The notes under the pieces: generated by a model
The model's database searches: none
Told to the model about the DNA's origin: nothing
Seen by the model: only the letters and a program-made list of their open reading frames with translations
Made by a program: the position numbers and the translations under genes
Shown here: positions 1-8,200 of the stretch, piece by piece
Numbering within the stretch: position 1 is the stretch's first letter
How the letters are laid out: every line of letters begins with the position of its first letter
Origin: Bacteroidales bacterium
GTDB taxonomy: Bacteria; Bacteroidota; Bacteroidia; Bacteroidales; VadinHA17
NCBI GenBank assembly: GCA_012514255.1
Contig: JAAZAP010000029.1
Span: 1 to 12,864, forward strand
Reading direction: 5' to 3'
DNA length: 12,864 bases

Positions 1-1353
1 CTGATGAAACAGGCGGCGCTTTTTTTCAGGAGGGATCTCCTCTCCAAGATAGCAGACAGGCAGTACATGCTGATATCCCTGTTGGGTGCTCCACTGCTTG
101 CCGTTCTGCTTGCATTTTTCACAAGGAACGTTTCAGGTCAGGCATACCGGCTGAGTGACAATGAAAACCTGCCGGCATATATGTTCATGTGCGTCATAAC
201 AGCCTTTTTCATGGGACTGATCCTCAGTGCCGAGGAGATAGTGAGGGACCGGAAGATACTCAAGAGGGAATCATTTCTTAACCTCAGCTGGTTGAGCTAC
301 ATCAATTCAAAAATACTGATGATGTTGTTGTTCTCTGCCATCCAGACAGGGACGTTTGTTCTCGCCGGCAACCTTATCCTCGGGATCAAGGGCATGACCC
401 TCACCTACTGGGTCATACTGTTCAGCACCTCCGCCCTTGCCAGCCTGACAGGCCTTAATATCTCATCTGCCTTCAATTCAGTTGTAACCATTTATATACT
501 GATCCCGTTTATAATTATTCCCCAATTGCTTTTCAGCGGTGTGCTGATAAAGTTTGACAGTCTGCACCGTGGCGAGGAGGCGTACAATGAATATGTGCCT
601 CTGCCCGGTGAACTGATGCCTGCCCGCTGGGCTTACGAGGCACTGGCCGTGGAACAGTACGGAAGCAACAGATACCAGGAGAACTTTTTTGAATACGACA
701 TGGAGATCAGCCAGAACAACTGGTATGCCGCTTTCCTGGCCGAGGCCCTGTGGAGAGACCTGTGGGAGTGCCGTACTTATATTGATAGCTCTCACTACTC
801 GGCTTTTGTTGCCGGGAACCTTGACAGGCTTAAAAGATATTTTTATAAGCTTTCTGAGATTGCAGGTTTTGACCCGCCTCCCGGGGAGCTGATATCTTCT
901 CTCAGCCCTGAGAGATTTGATCCGGCCACTGCGAAATATTCGGAAAATTATCTCGACACTCTTGCCTTCCATTTCAAGGCTGTCAGAAGAATCAACACCA
1001 TGAAAAAAGATTCTGTCACCTCTGCCTTGGTAGCATCATTGGGAAAGCCTGCTTTCATTGAATTGAAGGAGCGCCATACAAACAACAGGCTCAGGGAGAT
1101 AGTTCTTGATGAGTTCGGCACAGACAAGATTGTGGAAGGCAGGGGTAAGTATATCCAGAAGTATGAGCCCGCTTATAAGAAACCTGTTTCGGTCAACGGC
1201 CGGGCCCATTTCTATGCTCCTTACAAAAAAATAGGCGGTGCGGAAATTGACACCCTGTGGTTTAACCTTATAATACTGTGGCTTGCCTCACTCCTGCTGT
1301 ATGCAGCATTGTATTTCAAGCTGCTGAGAAAGGTGGTCAATCCTGCCGATTAA
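1..1353 (+). CDS. ABC transporter membrane protein, ABCG-like (5' end outside window)
   Basis: Membrane part of an ABC transporter; the substrate cannot be told. The frame is open to the window edge. The first visible Met (base 4) may be internal, because related Bacteroidota proteins usually have an ABC ATPase domain fused in front of such a region; that is inference, since no Walker motif is in the window. Counting from that Met, hydrophobic segments lie near residues 23-40, 60-76, 103-125, 133-152 and 160-182. A long hydrophilic region of about 240 residues follows, then a last segment near 423-444. Five helices, a large loop and a sixth helix are typical of the ABC-2/ABCG membrane domain. 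The stretch PLPGELMPARWAYEA near residue 200 lies just after the fifth helix. The 3' end overlaps the convergent gene by 17 bp. The transporter class is fairly sure. Confidence 0.8.
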   Translation: MMKQAALFFRRDLLSKIADRQYMLISLLGAPLLAVLLAFFTRNVSGQAYRLSDNENLPAYMFMCVITAFFMGLILSAEEIVRDRKILKRESFLNLSWLSYINSKILMMLLFSAIQTGTFVLAGNLILGIKGMTLTYWVILFSTSALASLTGLNISSAFNSVVTIYILIPFIIIPQLLFSGVLIKFDSLHRGEEAYNEYVPLPGELMPARWAYEALAVEQYGSNRYQENFFEYDMEISQNNWYAAFLAEALWRDLWECRTYIDSSHYSAFVAGNLDRLKRYFYKLSEIAGFDPPPGELISSLSPERFDPATAKYSENYLDTLAFHFKAVRRINTMKKDSVTSALVASLGKPAFIELKERHTNNRLREIVLDEFGTDKIVEGRGKYIQKYEPAYKKPVSVNGRAHFYAPYKKIGGAEIDTLWFNLIILWLASLLLYAALYFKLLRKVVNPAD

Positions 1354-1999
1354 CGTCCAGGTACCTGATCAGTGCTATCAGGCTCTCCTGGTCATCGTAA
1401 GTTACCTTATGACTGCCCATGTATTCCCTGACCTGGTCCTTCCTGTCGCCAAATAACCTGGTCAGCTGTTTCAGGCTGATAAACTTTTTGTTCTCTCCGT
1501 TTCTTTTAAGCCAGTATATCATATATGGCCTTATTTTAAAGCCGTCAGGCAATTTCAGTTCATAAAGCAACCCTCCGCTATATATCCCTGAGTAGGTGGA
1601 GATGGATGAGGTCTCCGATGTGCCGCCATATGCAGAAGGTTTGCCAGGGTATTTCACATCGCATCTGTGCTCTGCATATAACTCGCAACCGGCGCGGTAA
1701 ACCAGCTCAACAAACCGGTCATCCATTACGAAGAACTTCCTGTTCAGAATGTATACAGTGTCTACCTTCTCCATTTCCTCTTTCCCTATGGCCAGCTTTC
1801 TGCCCTTGTTGTCAAAGATCATTTCCTCTGAGAGAGCGTTATAGTTAAGCATGGCGTTGTATTGCTGTCCGGATCGCATCAGGACAGTACCCTGAACAAA
1901 TTCGGGAAAGAGGTAATGAGAGAGCTCTACACCTCTTTGCTGTGAGAAAGCATATACATTGCAGATAGTCAAGATCAGTATCAATAATATTCTTTTCAT
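1337..1999 (-). CDS. Secreted protein of unknown function, 220 residues
   Basis: I do not recognise a named family. The start at 1999 was chosen because it gives a clean signal peptide (MKRILLILILTICNVYAFSQ, cleavage near residue 20). The longer frame to 2086 puts 29 unlikely residues in front of it. The mature part has alternating short beta-type segments, such as VQGTVLMRSGQQYNAMLNYN near residues 35-54. Lys/Arg-rich helical stretches and a Tyr-rich C-terminal region follow. Similar short exported proteins with a pattern of 'fill-in value, then key name' beta strands are common in Bacteroidota and have no known function. It is predicted to be periplasmic or at the outer membrane. It has no lipobox. 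The stop codon lies inside the 3' end of the ABC transporter gene on the other strand. No good promoter match was found upstream; the best partial -7 match, with one mismatch, is at 2045-2052. Confidence 0.8.
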   Translation of the reverse strand: MKRILLILILTICNVYAFSQQRGVELSHYLFPEFVQGTVLMRSGQQYNAMLNYNALSEEMIFDNKGRKLAIGKEEMEKVDTVYILNRKFFVMDDRFVELVYRAGCELYAEHRCDVKYPGKPSAYGGTSETSSISTYSGIYSGGLLYELKLPDGFKIRPYMIYWLKRNGENKKFISLKQLTRLFGDRKDQVREYMGSHKVTYDDQESLIALIRYLDVNRQD

Positions 2000-2124
2000 G
2001 GCAAAGGCAATTAGTCCGTGAATCTTATTCAGCATAAAATTACGAAAACCTAACCGTAAACATACATTATTTAACACGGGAAACATTTACCTTCAACCTG
2101 ACTTGTTGTGATCCCCCAGGGCAT

Positions 2125-2745
2125 CTATGCGAGATCGCCTTTTGAAAGCTTCACAAGCTTCGGGATATAGTTTTTATCCTCTGCATAAGGGATACAATTC
2201 AGGAACACAAGGTAAAAATCATTGTCTTCATTTCCTTCTATCCTGTAACCCTGTGACAGGTACCACTTCTGCCACAATGCATAATCAATCACCGAGTCAG
2301 ACCAGTGAGCATAACGGGCATGTTCCCTGTAGATCCCTGTAGCAACAGTAGGCCTGTATTTCGGGTATCTCATCCCAAAGAGATTATTTGCATTAAGAAA
2401 AATATCGGAAGTGTAATATCCGGTTTCAAGCAGTGACTGCAGAATAACTATCTCCTGGTATTTCACCCCTTCAAATTCAAGGCATTTTTTCAGCAGTTCT
2501 TCGCTGAACGGCTGATAGCGGATATCAAAATAAAAGAGTGACCGCTCAGCCTGGATTTTCATCTCCTCTGTCATCACAGGGCTCCCTCCCGGAACAAGGT
2601 AAGAATTCAGGAGAAAGATCACACCCAACAATATGGCACGTATCGCAGAGCGATTTGAAACCTGTTCCTGCCATACCTTGCGGATTGTCTCCACGTAATC
2701 TGAAGCAACACGCAGACCCGACGAAATTTGTTTGATTGTCTTCAT
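2125..2745 (-). CDS. Membrane-anchored GH73-type glucosaminidase
   Basis: Predicted peptidoglycan hydrolase cleaving beta-1,4 bonds next to N-acetylglucosamine in the periplasm. The C-terminal 130 residues match the glucosaminidase (GH73, PF01832) pattern. ILQSLLETGYYTS (residues 101-113) holds the likely catalytic Glu107, and NNLFGMR (120-126) is the usual motif after it. A Tyr/Trp-rich part, including YALWQKWY (155-162), follows. The N-terminus is unusual for a simple exported enzyme: about 33 mostly polar residues precede one hydrophobic segment (about 34-52). This suggests a short cytoplasmic tail and a single membrane anchor rather than a cleaved signal peptide. The Met at 2745 is used because a good promoter lies just upstream. 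No LysM or SH3 cell-wall-binding domain is present, so it is a minimal enzyme for remodelling during growth or division. The family call is firm; the exact bond cleaved is not. Confidence 0.87.
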   Translation of the reverse strand: MKTIKQISSGLRVASDYVETIRKVWQEQVSNRSAIRAILLGVIFLLNSYLVPGGSPVMTEEMKIQAERSLFYFDIRYQPFSEELLKKCLEFEGVKYQEIVILQSLLETGYYTSDIFLNANNLFGMRYPKYRPTVATGIYREHARYAHWSDSVIDYALWQKWYLSQGYRIEGNEDNDFYLVFLNCIPYAEDKNYIPKLVKLSKGDLA

Positions 2746-2769
2746 GGCTGTTCGTTTTGACCTTCAGTA

Positions 2770-2801
2770 CAAAGTTACTCCATATACCCTTGTCTGGCAA
2801 G
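2770..2801 (-). promoter_or_regulatory. Bacteroidota-type promoter of the glucosaminidase gene
   Basis: Read on the minus strand, bases 2777-2770 are TAACTTTG, an exact match to the Bacteroidota -7 consensus TAnnTTTG. Twenty bases further upstream, 2801-2798 read CTTG, three of four matches to the -33 TTTG. Transcription should start near 2764, giving a leader of roughly 20 bases before the ATG at 2745. The position fits the chosen start codon. Confidence 0.6.
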
Positions 2802-2916
2802 GGGGTTAAACCCGGAATTACATGATTTTGTGTGTGTTACGAATACCGCTTATCAAATTTTTACGGCAACTCACTACCCGGGAATACCATCTGGCAACCG
2901 GAAACATACACTTCGT

Positions 2917-2956
2917 CAAAAAGAGCCGGATTTTTACGATAAACCGGGCTTTTTTG
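2917..2956 (-). terminator. Possible intrinsic terminator, perhaps bidirectional
   Basis: The left arm is CAAAAAGAGCCGG (2917-2929) and the right arm is CCGGGCTTTTTTG (2944-2956). CCGG pairs with CCGG, and GC, AT and then A-tract to T-tract pairs continue the stem, with one-base bulges on each side. The loop is about 14 bases. On the minus strand the hairpin is followed by a T run, so it could terminate the TPR-like gene that stops 160 bases upstream. On the plus strand it also ends in six T. The G/C stem is short and imperfect, so the call is moderate. Confidence 0.4.
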
Positions 2957-3118
2957 TGCCCGCATGGTGTGTGGGCTGGTATATATGTCTGATTATATTG
3001 TAGTTATGAAACCACAACGCTAAAGATGGTATTATACGGATTTTTGACTAACGGAAAATAATCAATGATAAGAATCCGGATATCCCCGGAACCCGGTTTT
3101 CAACCGAACGGATTACTG

Positions 3119-4483
3119 TTACAGAATCCTTCCTGACTGATCCCTTCTGAACCTGACGTGGGTTACCTCATTGACCCAGCTGCCAACGGTGATTACGGTA
3201 CCCTCGTCGAGAATTCGGCGGTAAAAACACTCCTCCCTGGTGGGAAAGAGACCGGACCAGGCTTTCATTTTGGGTTCCGCCTCCTGTCTCAGGGCAGGAT
3301 CAACCTTTACGGCAGCCTCAAGGTAGTCAACCGCAATCCAGTATGCCGCATGATTGTCGAAGTCATTTCCCAGTTCTGCACCCGCATAACATTCAGCGAG
3401 AATCATCAGGGCCCTGGCATTTCGGTTATTGAGTTGCCATGCATGTTCTGCACGGTTCCTTGCCTCCTGCCTCCTGCCCTGGCCCAGGTCTGAAAGTGCA
3501 ATTCTGTTAAGGACCCCGGAACGGGAGATACTGCTGGTGTCACGGTTATAGGCATCTGTGAAGTATGATATGGCCCGGTCACTGTCATTGCGTGTGACAT
3601 TAAGCTCTGCCAGCCTGAGGGCGTTTTCCACTGACCGTTTGTTGGCATACATTTTTACTGCCACGTTATAATAAAGGTCTGAACCGGCACAGCCTCCCTC
3701 GGTAAGCATATCATAAACCTTTCCTATAAAGACAGTATCACGAAAGTCACGGTCGACTTTTGTGGCATAGAGAGTTGTAATTCCTTCGCAGGTCATGGCA
3801 CCGCTCGTTCTGTAAAATGTTTCCATGTTCTCCAGGTCTTCAGAATTATTACAATCACCCCGGCCGTTTTCAATTCTGTCATCCACAGTACCGATGGATG
3901 TAATGAAGGCATTTGCCATCTCTTCAGTATCTATTATGCCCATCACATAGAGGCTGGCAGCAACGGTTGCCATATGTACAAAATCAGCGCAGCTCATCTG
4001 GTCAGGGTAACTCTCCGCTCCTTCCATCAGTATGTTATAGCAGAGTCCCAGGTATTCCGGATCGTCTCCTGCCAGATCAAGCAGGAGTTCAGCCTTATGC
4101 ATGTCATTTGACGGTTTGTTGCCAAAATAATAAGTCCGCTGCGTCAGAATCATAAGGATTGTGTCAACATATTCCTGTTCGCCGGTCCGGTCAAAAAGCT
4201 CCCTGTACAAAGATTCACCCTCGGTGTAGATATCCTCAGTCATTGCGGGACACCGCGTCATAACATCCCGCAGATATCCGGTTGCGGAGGCCGGGTCACC
4301 ATTGAGGTGCGCAGCCCTGCAGAGTGAGATATTTTCACTGCATTTCAGGGTATCACCGGTACTCCGGTCAGCAGTTACTGTGTCTGTTGCGTCCTGCGCC
4401 GTGATCTGTACCGGCAGTGCCAGAATGCATATCGAGGCCAGTAATGCTGCGAGCCGTCCTGCACTTCTTTCTTTTATCTTCAT
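3119..4483 (-). CDS. Exported tetratricopeptide-like repeat protein
   Basis: Probable periplasmic scaffold or binding protein; its partner is unknown. A signal peptide covers residues 1-30 (basic start, hydrophobic core 11-27, cleavage near ITAQ). The mature protein is largely alpha-helical. TPR-like helix pairs are clearest at about residues 268-300, 301-350 and 356-397, with the usual small/aromatic spacing (for example ARALMILAECYAG). The region 50-260 looks like more degenerate repeats. Eleven cysteines lie in the mature part, which is many for such a protein and would allow disulfides in the periplasm. The C-terminus (about 412-445, including FPTREECF and ITVGSWVNE) is a tail I associate with Bacteroidota TPR proteins; that is from memory. 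No exact promoter match was found upstream. It is followed by the hairpin at 2917-2956. Confidence 0.85.
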   Translation of the reverse strand: MKIKERSAGRLAALLASICILALPVQITAQDATDTVTADRSTGDTLKCSENISLCRAAHLNGDPASATGYLRDVMTRCPAMTEDIYTEGESLYRELFDRTGEQEYVDTILMILTQRTYYFGNKPSNDMHKAELLLDLAGDDPEYLGLCYNILMEGAESYPDQMSCADFVHMATVAASLYVMGIIDTEEMANAFITSIGTVDDRIENGRGDCNNSEDLENMETFYRTSGAMTCEGITTLYATKVDRDFRDTVFIGKVYDMLTEGGCAGSDLYYNVAVKMYANKRSVENALRLAELNVTRNDSDRAISYFTDAYNRDTSSISRSGVLNRIALSDLGQGRRQEARNRAEHAWQLNNRNARALMILAECYAGAELGNDFDNHAAYWIAVDYLEAAVKVDPALRQEAEPKMKAWSGLFPTREECFYRRILDEGTVITVGSWVNEVTHVRFRRDQSGRIL

Positions 4484-4800
4484 ATTTTCCCGGGTGTTTT
4501 AACGAAGGTAATCCAATCAATACTGTATATAACTCCCGGGAATGAATATTCGTATTCGGGATCAGCAGCAGGAACAACAAAACATCTTCGCACAATTGCC
4601 CTGGCCGGAACCGGCTATCCGCCAAACGGGCCTTACAGGCAATGAGAACATAAATTTTCCGCAATTAACTTATTGTCAGCAATCTTTTGCATGAATCAAC
4701 GTTTAATATTAACAGAAAATGAATCTGCCATCATTCAGCATGCTGGCATCCGGCAAAAAGAAGACCCTGCACAGAAAGAAAAACAGGTATTTCAAACTAT
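4484..4800. other. Divergent intergenic region
   Basis: These 317 bases separate the minus-strand TPR-like gene from the plus-strand small ORF. Neither side has an exact TAnnTTTG -7 element. TTTG occurs at 4686-4689 without a partner at the right distance. An interrupted inverted repeat is present at 4535-4560 (CCCG-GG-AAT, ten bases with the palindrome GAATATTC, then ATT-CGGG), about 50-75 bases upstream of the TPR-like start. It might be an operator or chance. No other gene is visible. Confidence 0.4.
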
Positions 4801-5022
4801 ATGGACTACAATTTTCATATTATGAGTCTGCCTCATGGAAGAACGTACCTGATGAATACCTCGAGGGATGTTGTGATCAGATCATCACCCGGTAAGACAA
4901 GCAGGTTTTACGCCAAGGAGAGGGGCGGGAAAGAGTTTGAACTGCACCACCTGAGTGACCTGCTGCATGACACCCTCAAGGCAGCAAAGAAGATCACCAG
5001 GGTGGAATATTCACTCTTCTGA
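4801..5022 (+). CDS. Small protein of unknown function, 73 residues
   Basis: I do not recognise a family. The ORF has a balanced soluble composition with basic and acidic residues, no signal peptide and no membrane segment. A beta-like N-terminal half (residues 8-35, including YLMNTSRDVVIRSSPG) is followed by an amphipathic helix-like stretch (about 47-66, including LSDLLHDTLKAAKKITRVEY). That is more protein-like than neighbouring chance frames, which are rich in Cys, Pro and Ser. Met at 4801 or Met at 4822 could start it. A purine-rich stretch (AGAAAGAAAAACAGG) lies 15-30 bases before 4801. No consensus promoter was found. It stands alone, 250 bases from the next gene. It may be a real cytoplasmic small protein, but conservation cannot be tested here. 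Confidence 0.5.
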   Translation: MDYNFHIMSLPHGRTYLMNTSRDVVIRSSPGKTSRFYAKERGGKEFELHHLSDLLHDTLKAAKKITRVEYSLF

Positions 5023-5204
5023 TCCGCACCCGGCTCATTCCTGCGGCACAACGTGCAGAAAAAACGCAGGGCAGGGACCAACGGCAGCAATTTACCGGTC
5101 AATGCCGGCCAGCCCTCACTATAATCACTGTGAGATTTATTCAGACATAATTGTACAACATATGGCAACCGGTTCCTTTCTCAGACGTATAAGATAAAAA
5201 AAGC

Positions 5205-5212
5205 TATTTTTG
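5205..5212 (+). promoter_or_regulatory. Possible -7 element of the CotH-protein gene
   Basis: TATTTTTG matches the Bacteroidota -7 consensus TAnnTTTG exactly. The -33 region is poor: the nearest TTTC is at 5177-5180, 24 bases upstream. If used, transcription would start near 5218 and leave a leader of about 55 bases that contains a duplicated palindrome. Confidence 0.35.
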
Positions 5213-5257
5213 GATATCCGGGAACTACGTTCTCTTAAGACTGGCCTGGGATATCCG
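5212..5257 (+). repeat. Duplicated palindrome GGATATCCG in the leader of the CotH-protein gene
   Basis: GGATATCCG occurs at 5212-5220 and again at 5249-5257. Since GGATATCC is its own reverse complement, the two copies can also pair with each other in RNA, closing a 29-base loop. Inside that loop GAAC-TAC-GTTC (5222-5232) can form a second small hairpin. The first copy overlaps the predicted transcription start and the second ends 16 bases before the ATG. It could be a protein-binding pair or a leader structure. Confidence 0.35.
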
Positions 5258-5273
5258 TGATTTATACAGAAAG

Positions 5274-8200
5274 ATGCGCTTCCGACTGCTCATTGTTATT
5301 CTCATGTTCACTCTGTGCACTGTCATGCAGGGCCAGATTGATTTCAGCACAGGCTCCTCTTACAGGTATCTCAAAGGTTCAGGTGCCGGCAGCCTGCCGG
5401 CAGACTGGATGACTGATACCTTCAATGATTCAGGCTGGAGCCAGGGCAATGCTCCTTTCCGTTATGGTGACGGCACGGGAGGAGTGGTGCTTAATGATAT
5501 GATAAACAACTACTCCACCCTCTATCTCAGGAGTACTTTCAATGCCTTTTCTGTTGACAGGATAAAAAACATTTTGTTCAATGTCAATTATGACGACGGA
5601 TTTGTGATCTGGGTCAACGGTACACGCGTCATGAGCAGAAACGCTCCTGCTACCCTCTCATCCACAGCCTTTGCACCGGTGAACCACGAGTCAGGCACCT
5701 TTGAGCTCTATACCCTCGACTCTGTTGATGTGCCTCTTGTTGAGGGCACGAACCTGCTCTGTATACAGGCGTTCAATCTTACACTCAACAGCTCCGACTT
5801 TTATTTTGACCTCGGTATCAATGCTTCACTGTCGCTCCCCGAGGTTCCTGACAGTCTCCCTCTGAACATCAGTCGCGATGCCGGATTCTGTGATGCTCCT
5901 TTTGACCTGGTGATCTCTTCCGGTGAGCCGGGATACGACATTGTCTATACAATTGACGGCAGCAATCCGCAGACATCAGCTGCTGCCATCAGGAGCAGCA
6001 CGGCTGTCACCGTCAGGGTTGACCCCGATATATCCTCAGGACGTCCGCAGACACCGGTGTTCATTGTCAGAGCCTCTCTTGCGTTGGACGGGTATTCTCC
6101 CTCGAAGCCGGTGACAAGATCATTCATCTTTACCGACAGGGTTCTCACCCAGAGCCACCCTGGCGGGGACTGGCCCTTATCTTCAGTCAACGGACAGGTG
6201 ATAGACCTGGATATGGATCCAGAGGTGGTTAATGACTCCCGTTACAGTCCATATATAAAGTCAAGCCTGAGGGATATACCATCGATATCACTGGTAACAG
6301 ATAATGCCGATATGTTCAGCCCCTCACAGGGGATATACGTTAATGCCTATATGCACGGCGAGGAGTGGGAACGGCAGTGCTCACTGGAGCTCATTGACAC
6401 CGACAACTCGGTTGAGTTCAGCGTGAATGCAGGCGTTCGTATACGCGGCGGTGCGAGCCGCAAGCCGGAGAACCCCAAGCATGCCTTCCGTCTCTTTTTC
6501 AGGAAGGAGTACGGGCCGGGCAAGTTGCATTATCCTCTCTTCGGTGATGAGGGAGCCGACGAGTTCGACAAGGTTGACCTGCGTACGGAGCAGAACTATT
6601 CATGGAGTCTGGAGGGCGACCCGCACAACACTTTCCTGAGGGATATATTTTCCAGGGATACGCAGCGCGACATGGGACGGCCCTACACAAGGGGACGATA
6701 TTACCATCTGTACCTCAATGGCATGTATTGGGGATTGTATCAGACCGAGGAACGGCCGGATGCCGATTATGCCGAAACCTATTTTGGCGACAGCGAGGAT
6801 GATTATGATGTGATAAAGGTGTCCACCGAAGCATGGCCCTATTTCAATGAAGCAACTGACGGGACCATGGAGTCATGGCAGGAGTTGTGGAACAGGTGCA
6901 GTCGTGGGTTTGCAGCCAACGCAGACTATTTCGCCCTTGAGGGCAGGGACCAGTACGGCAATCCCGTTAAGAATACCCGGGTCTGGGTAGACATTGACAA
7001 CCTGATAGATTACCTTCTAGTAATATTTTATACCGGCAACTTCGACGCCCCGGTATCTGCCTTCTCCTCCAACTCAATGGCCAACAACTACTTCGCCATA
7101 CTGAACAGGAAAAATAAAGGAGAGGGATTTGTCTTCCTGACCCATGATTCGGAGCATTCGATGTTCGTGAGTCGTTACTCTCTCACCGATGGCATCAATG
7201 AGAACAGGGTCACCATCAATGACCCGGCGATGTCAGTATCGGGTATCAGTAATTTCCAGCCACAGTGGCTGCATCACAGACTTGTGTCCAATGCTGAATA
7301 CCGGCTTCGCTTTGCGGACAGGGCCAGGAAGCATTTCGACACCGGCGGCGCCCTCTCTCCCGGCAAGTGCATCAACCGGTTCCGGGCCAGGAGACAGCGG
7401 ATTGATATGGCCATAATAGCAGAGTCTGCCAGATGGGGTGATGCGAAGAGAACCAATCCCAGGGACAGGATTGACGATTGGCTGCCAGAGGTAAATGATA
7501 TTGAGGACAACTATTTCCCGGCAAGATCAGACATTGTGATCAGCCAGCTGAGATCTGCCGGGCTCTTCCCCACCCTGGTGACTACCGTGGTTAAAGAAGC
7601 GGGAATGATCCTTTCCGATGAGCGCGCAATCTCATACCCGGTGACCGTGACGCTGGAGAATCCAAACGGGAGAGGATACATATACTATACCACTGACGGC
7701 AGTGACCCGCGCCTTTTGGGAGGCACCGTATCAGGAAAGGCAGTCAGGGTATCAAACGGAGCTAATCTTAATATTACCGGATCAACAATCTTCATGTCAC
7801 GCATCCTTGACGGTCAGGTATGGAGTGCACTTAAAGAGGTGAGATTCACCATGGCCAATGAGGACTATTCATTCCTGAAGGTGACCGAGGTGCATTATCA
7901 TCCTGACGACCTGGTTATTGGCGATCGCACCGTTGACGGCAAGGACCTGGAGTTCCTCGAATTGAAAAATACCGGCATGAACGCGGTGGATATCTCCGGG
8001 GTGACCATTGATACAGCGGTCAGGTACACGGTCCCCTCCGGAGTGATGCTGCCGCCAAAGGGATTCTATGTGATTGCCTCTAAACCCGAGGAGTTCTATT
8101 CATATTACGGGATGAGTCCCAGTGGCAACTTCAGCGGTAATCTCTCCAACTCCGGTGAATTTGTACTGATTAATGATAGGACCATGAACAGGATACTCTC

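Larger units (their letters stand above)
2746..3118. other. Intergenic region between the TPR-like gene and the glucosaminidase gene
   Basis: These 373 bases hold the glucosaminidase promoter (2770-2801) and an A/T-flanked hairpin (2917-2956) that may end the TPR-like transcript. I see no ORF with a plausible start and composition, no RNA gene and no long repeat. The part from 2957 to 3118 is AT-rich and contains only very short frames. Confidence 0.5.

Noticed and set aside
478..972. 164-codon minus-strand frame inside the ABC transporter gene
   Set aside because: It lies wholly antisense to a well-supported coding region, and its product is Arg/Val-rich with no domain pattern.
2000..2086. 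N-terminal extension of the unknown secreted protein
   Set aside because: The added 29 residues would bury a clean signal peptide, so the start at 1999 is preferred.
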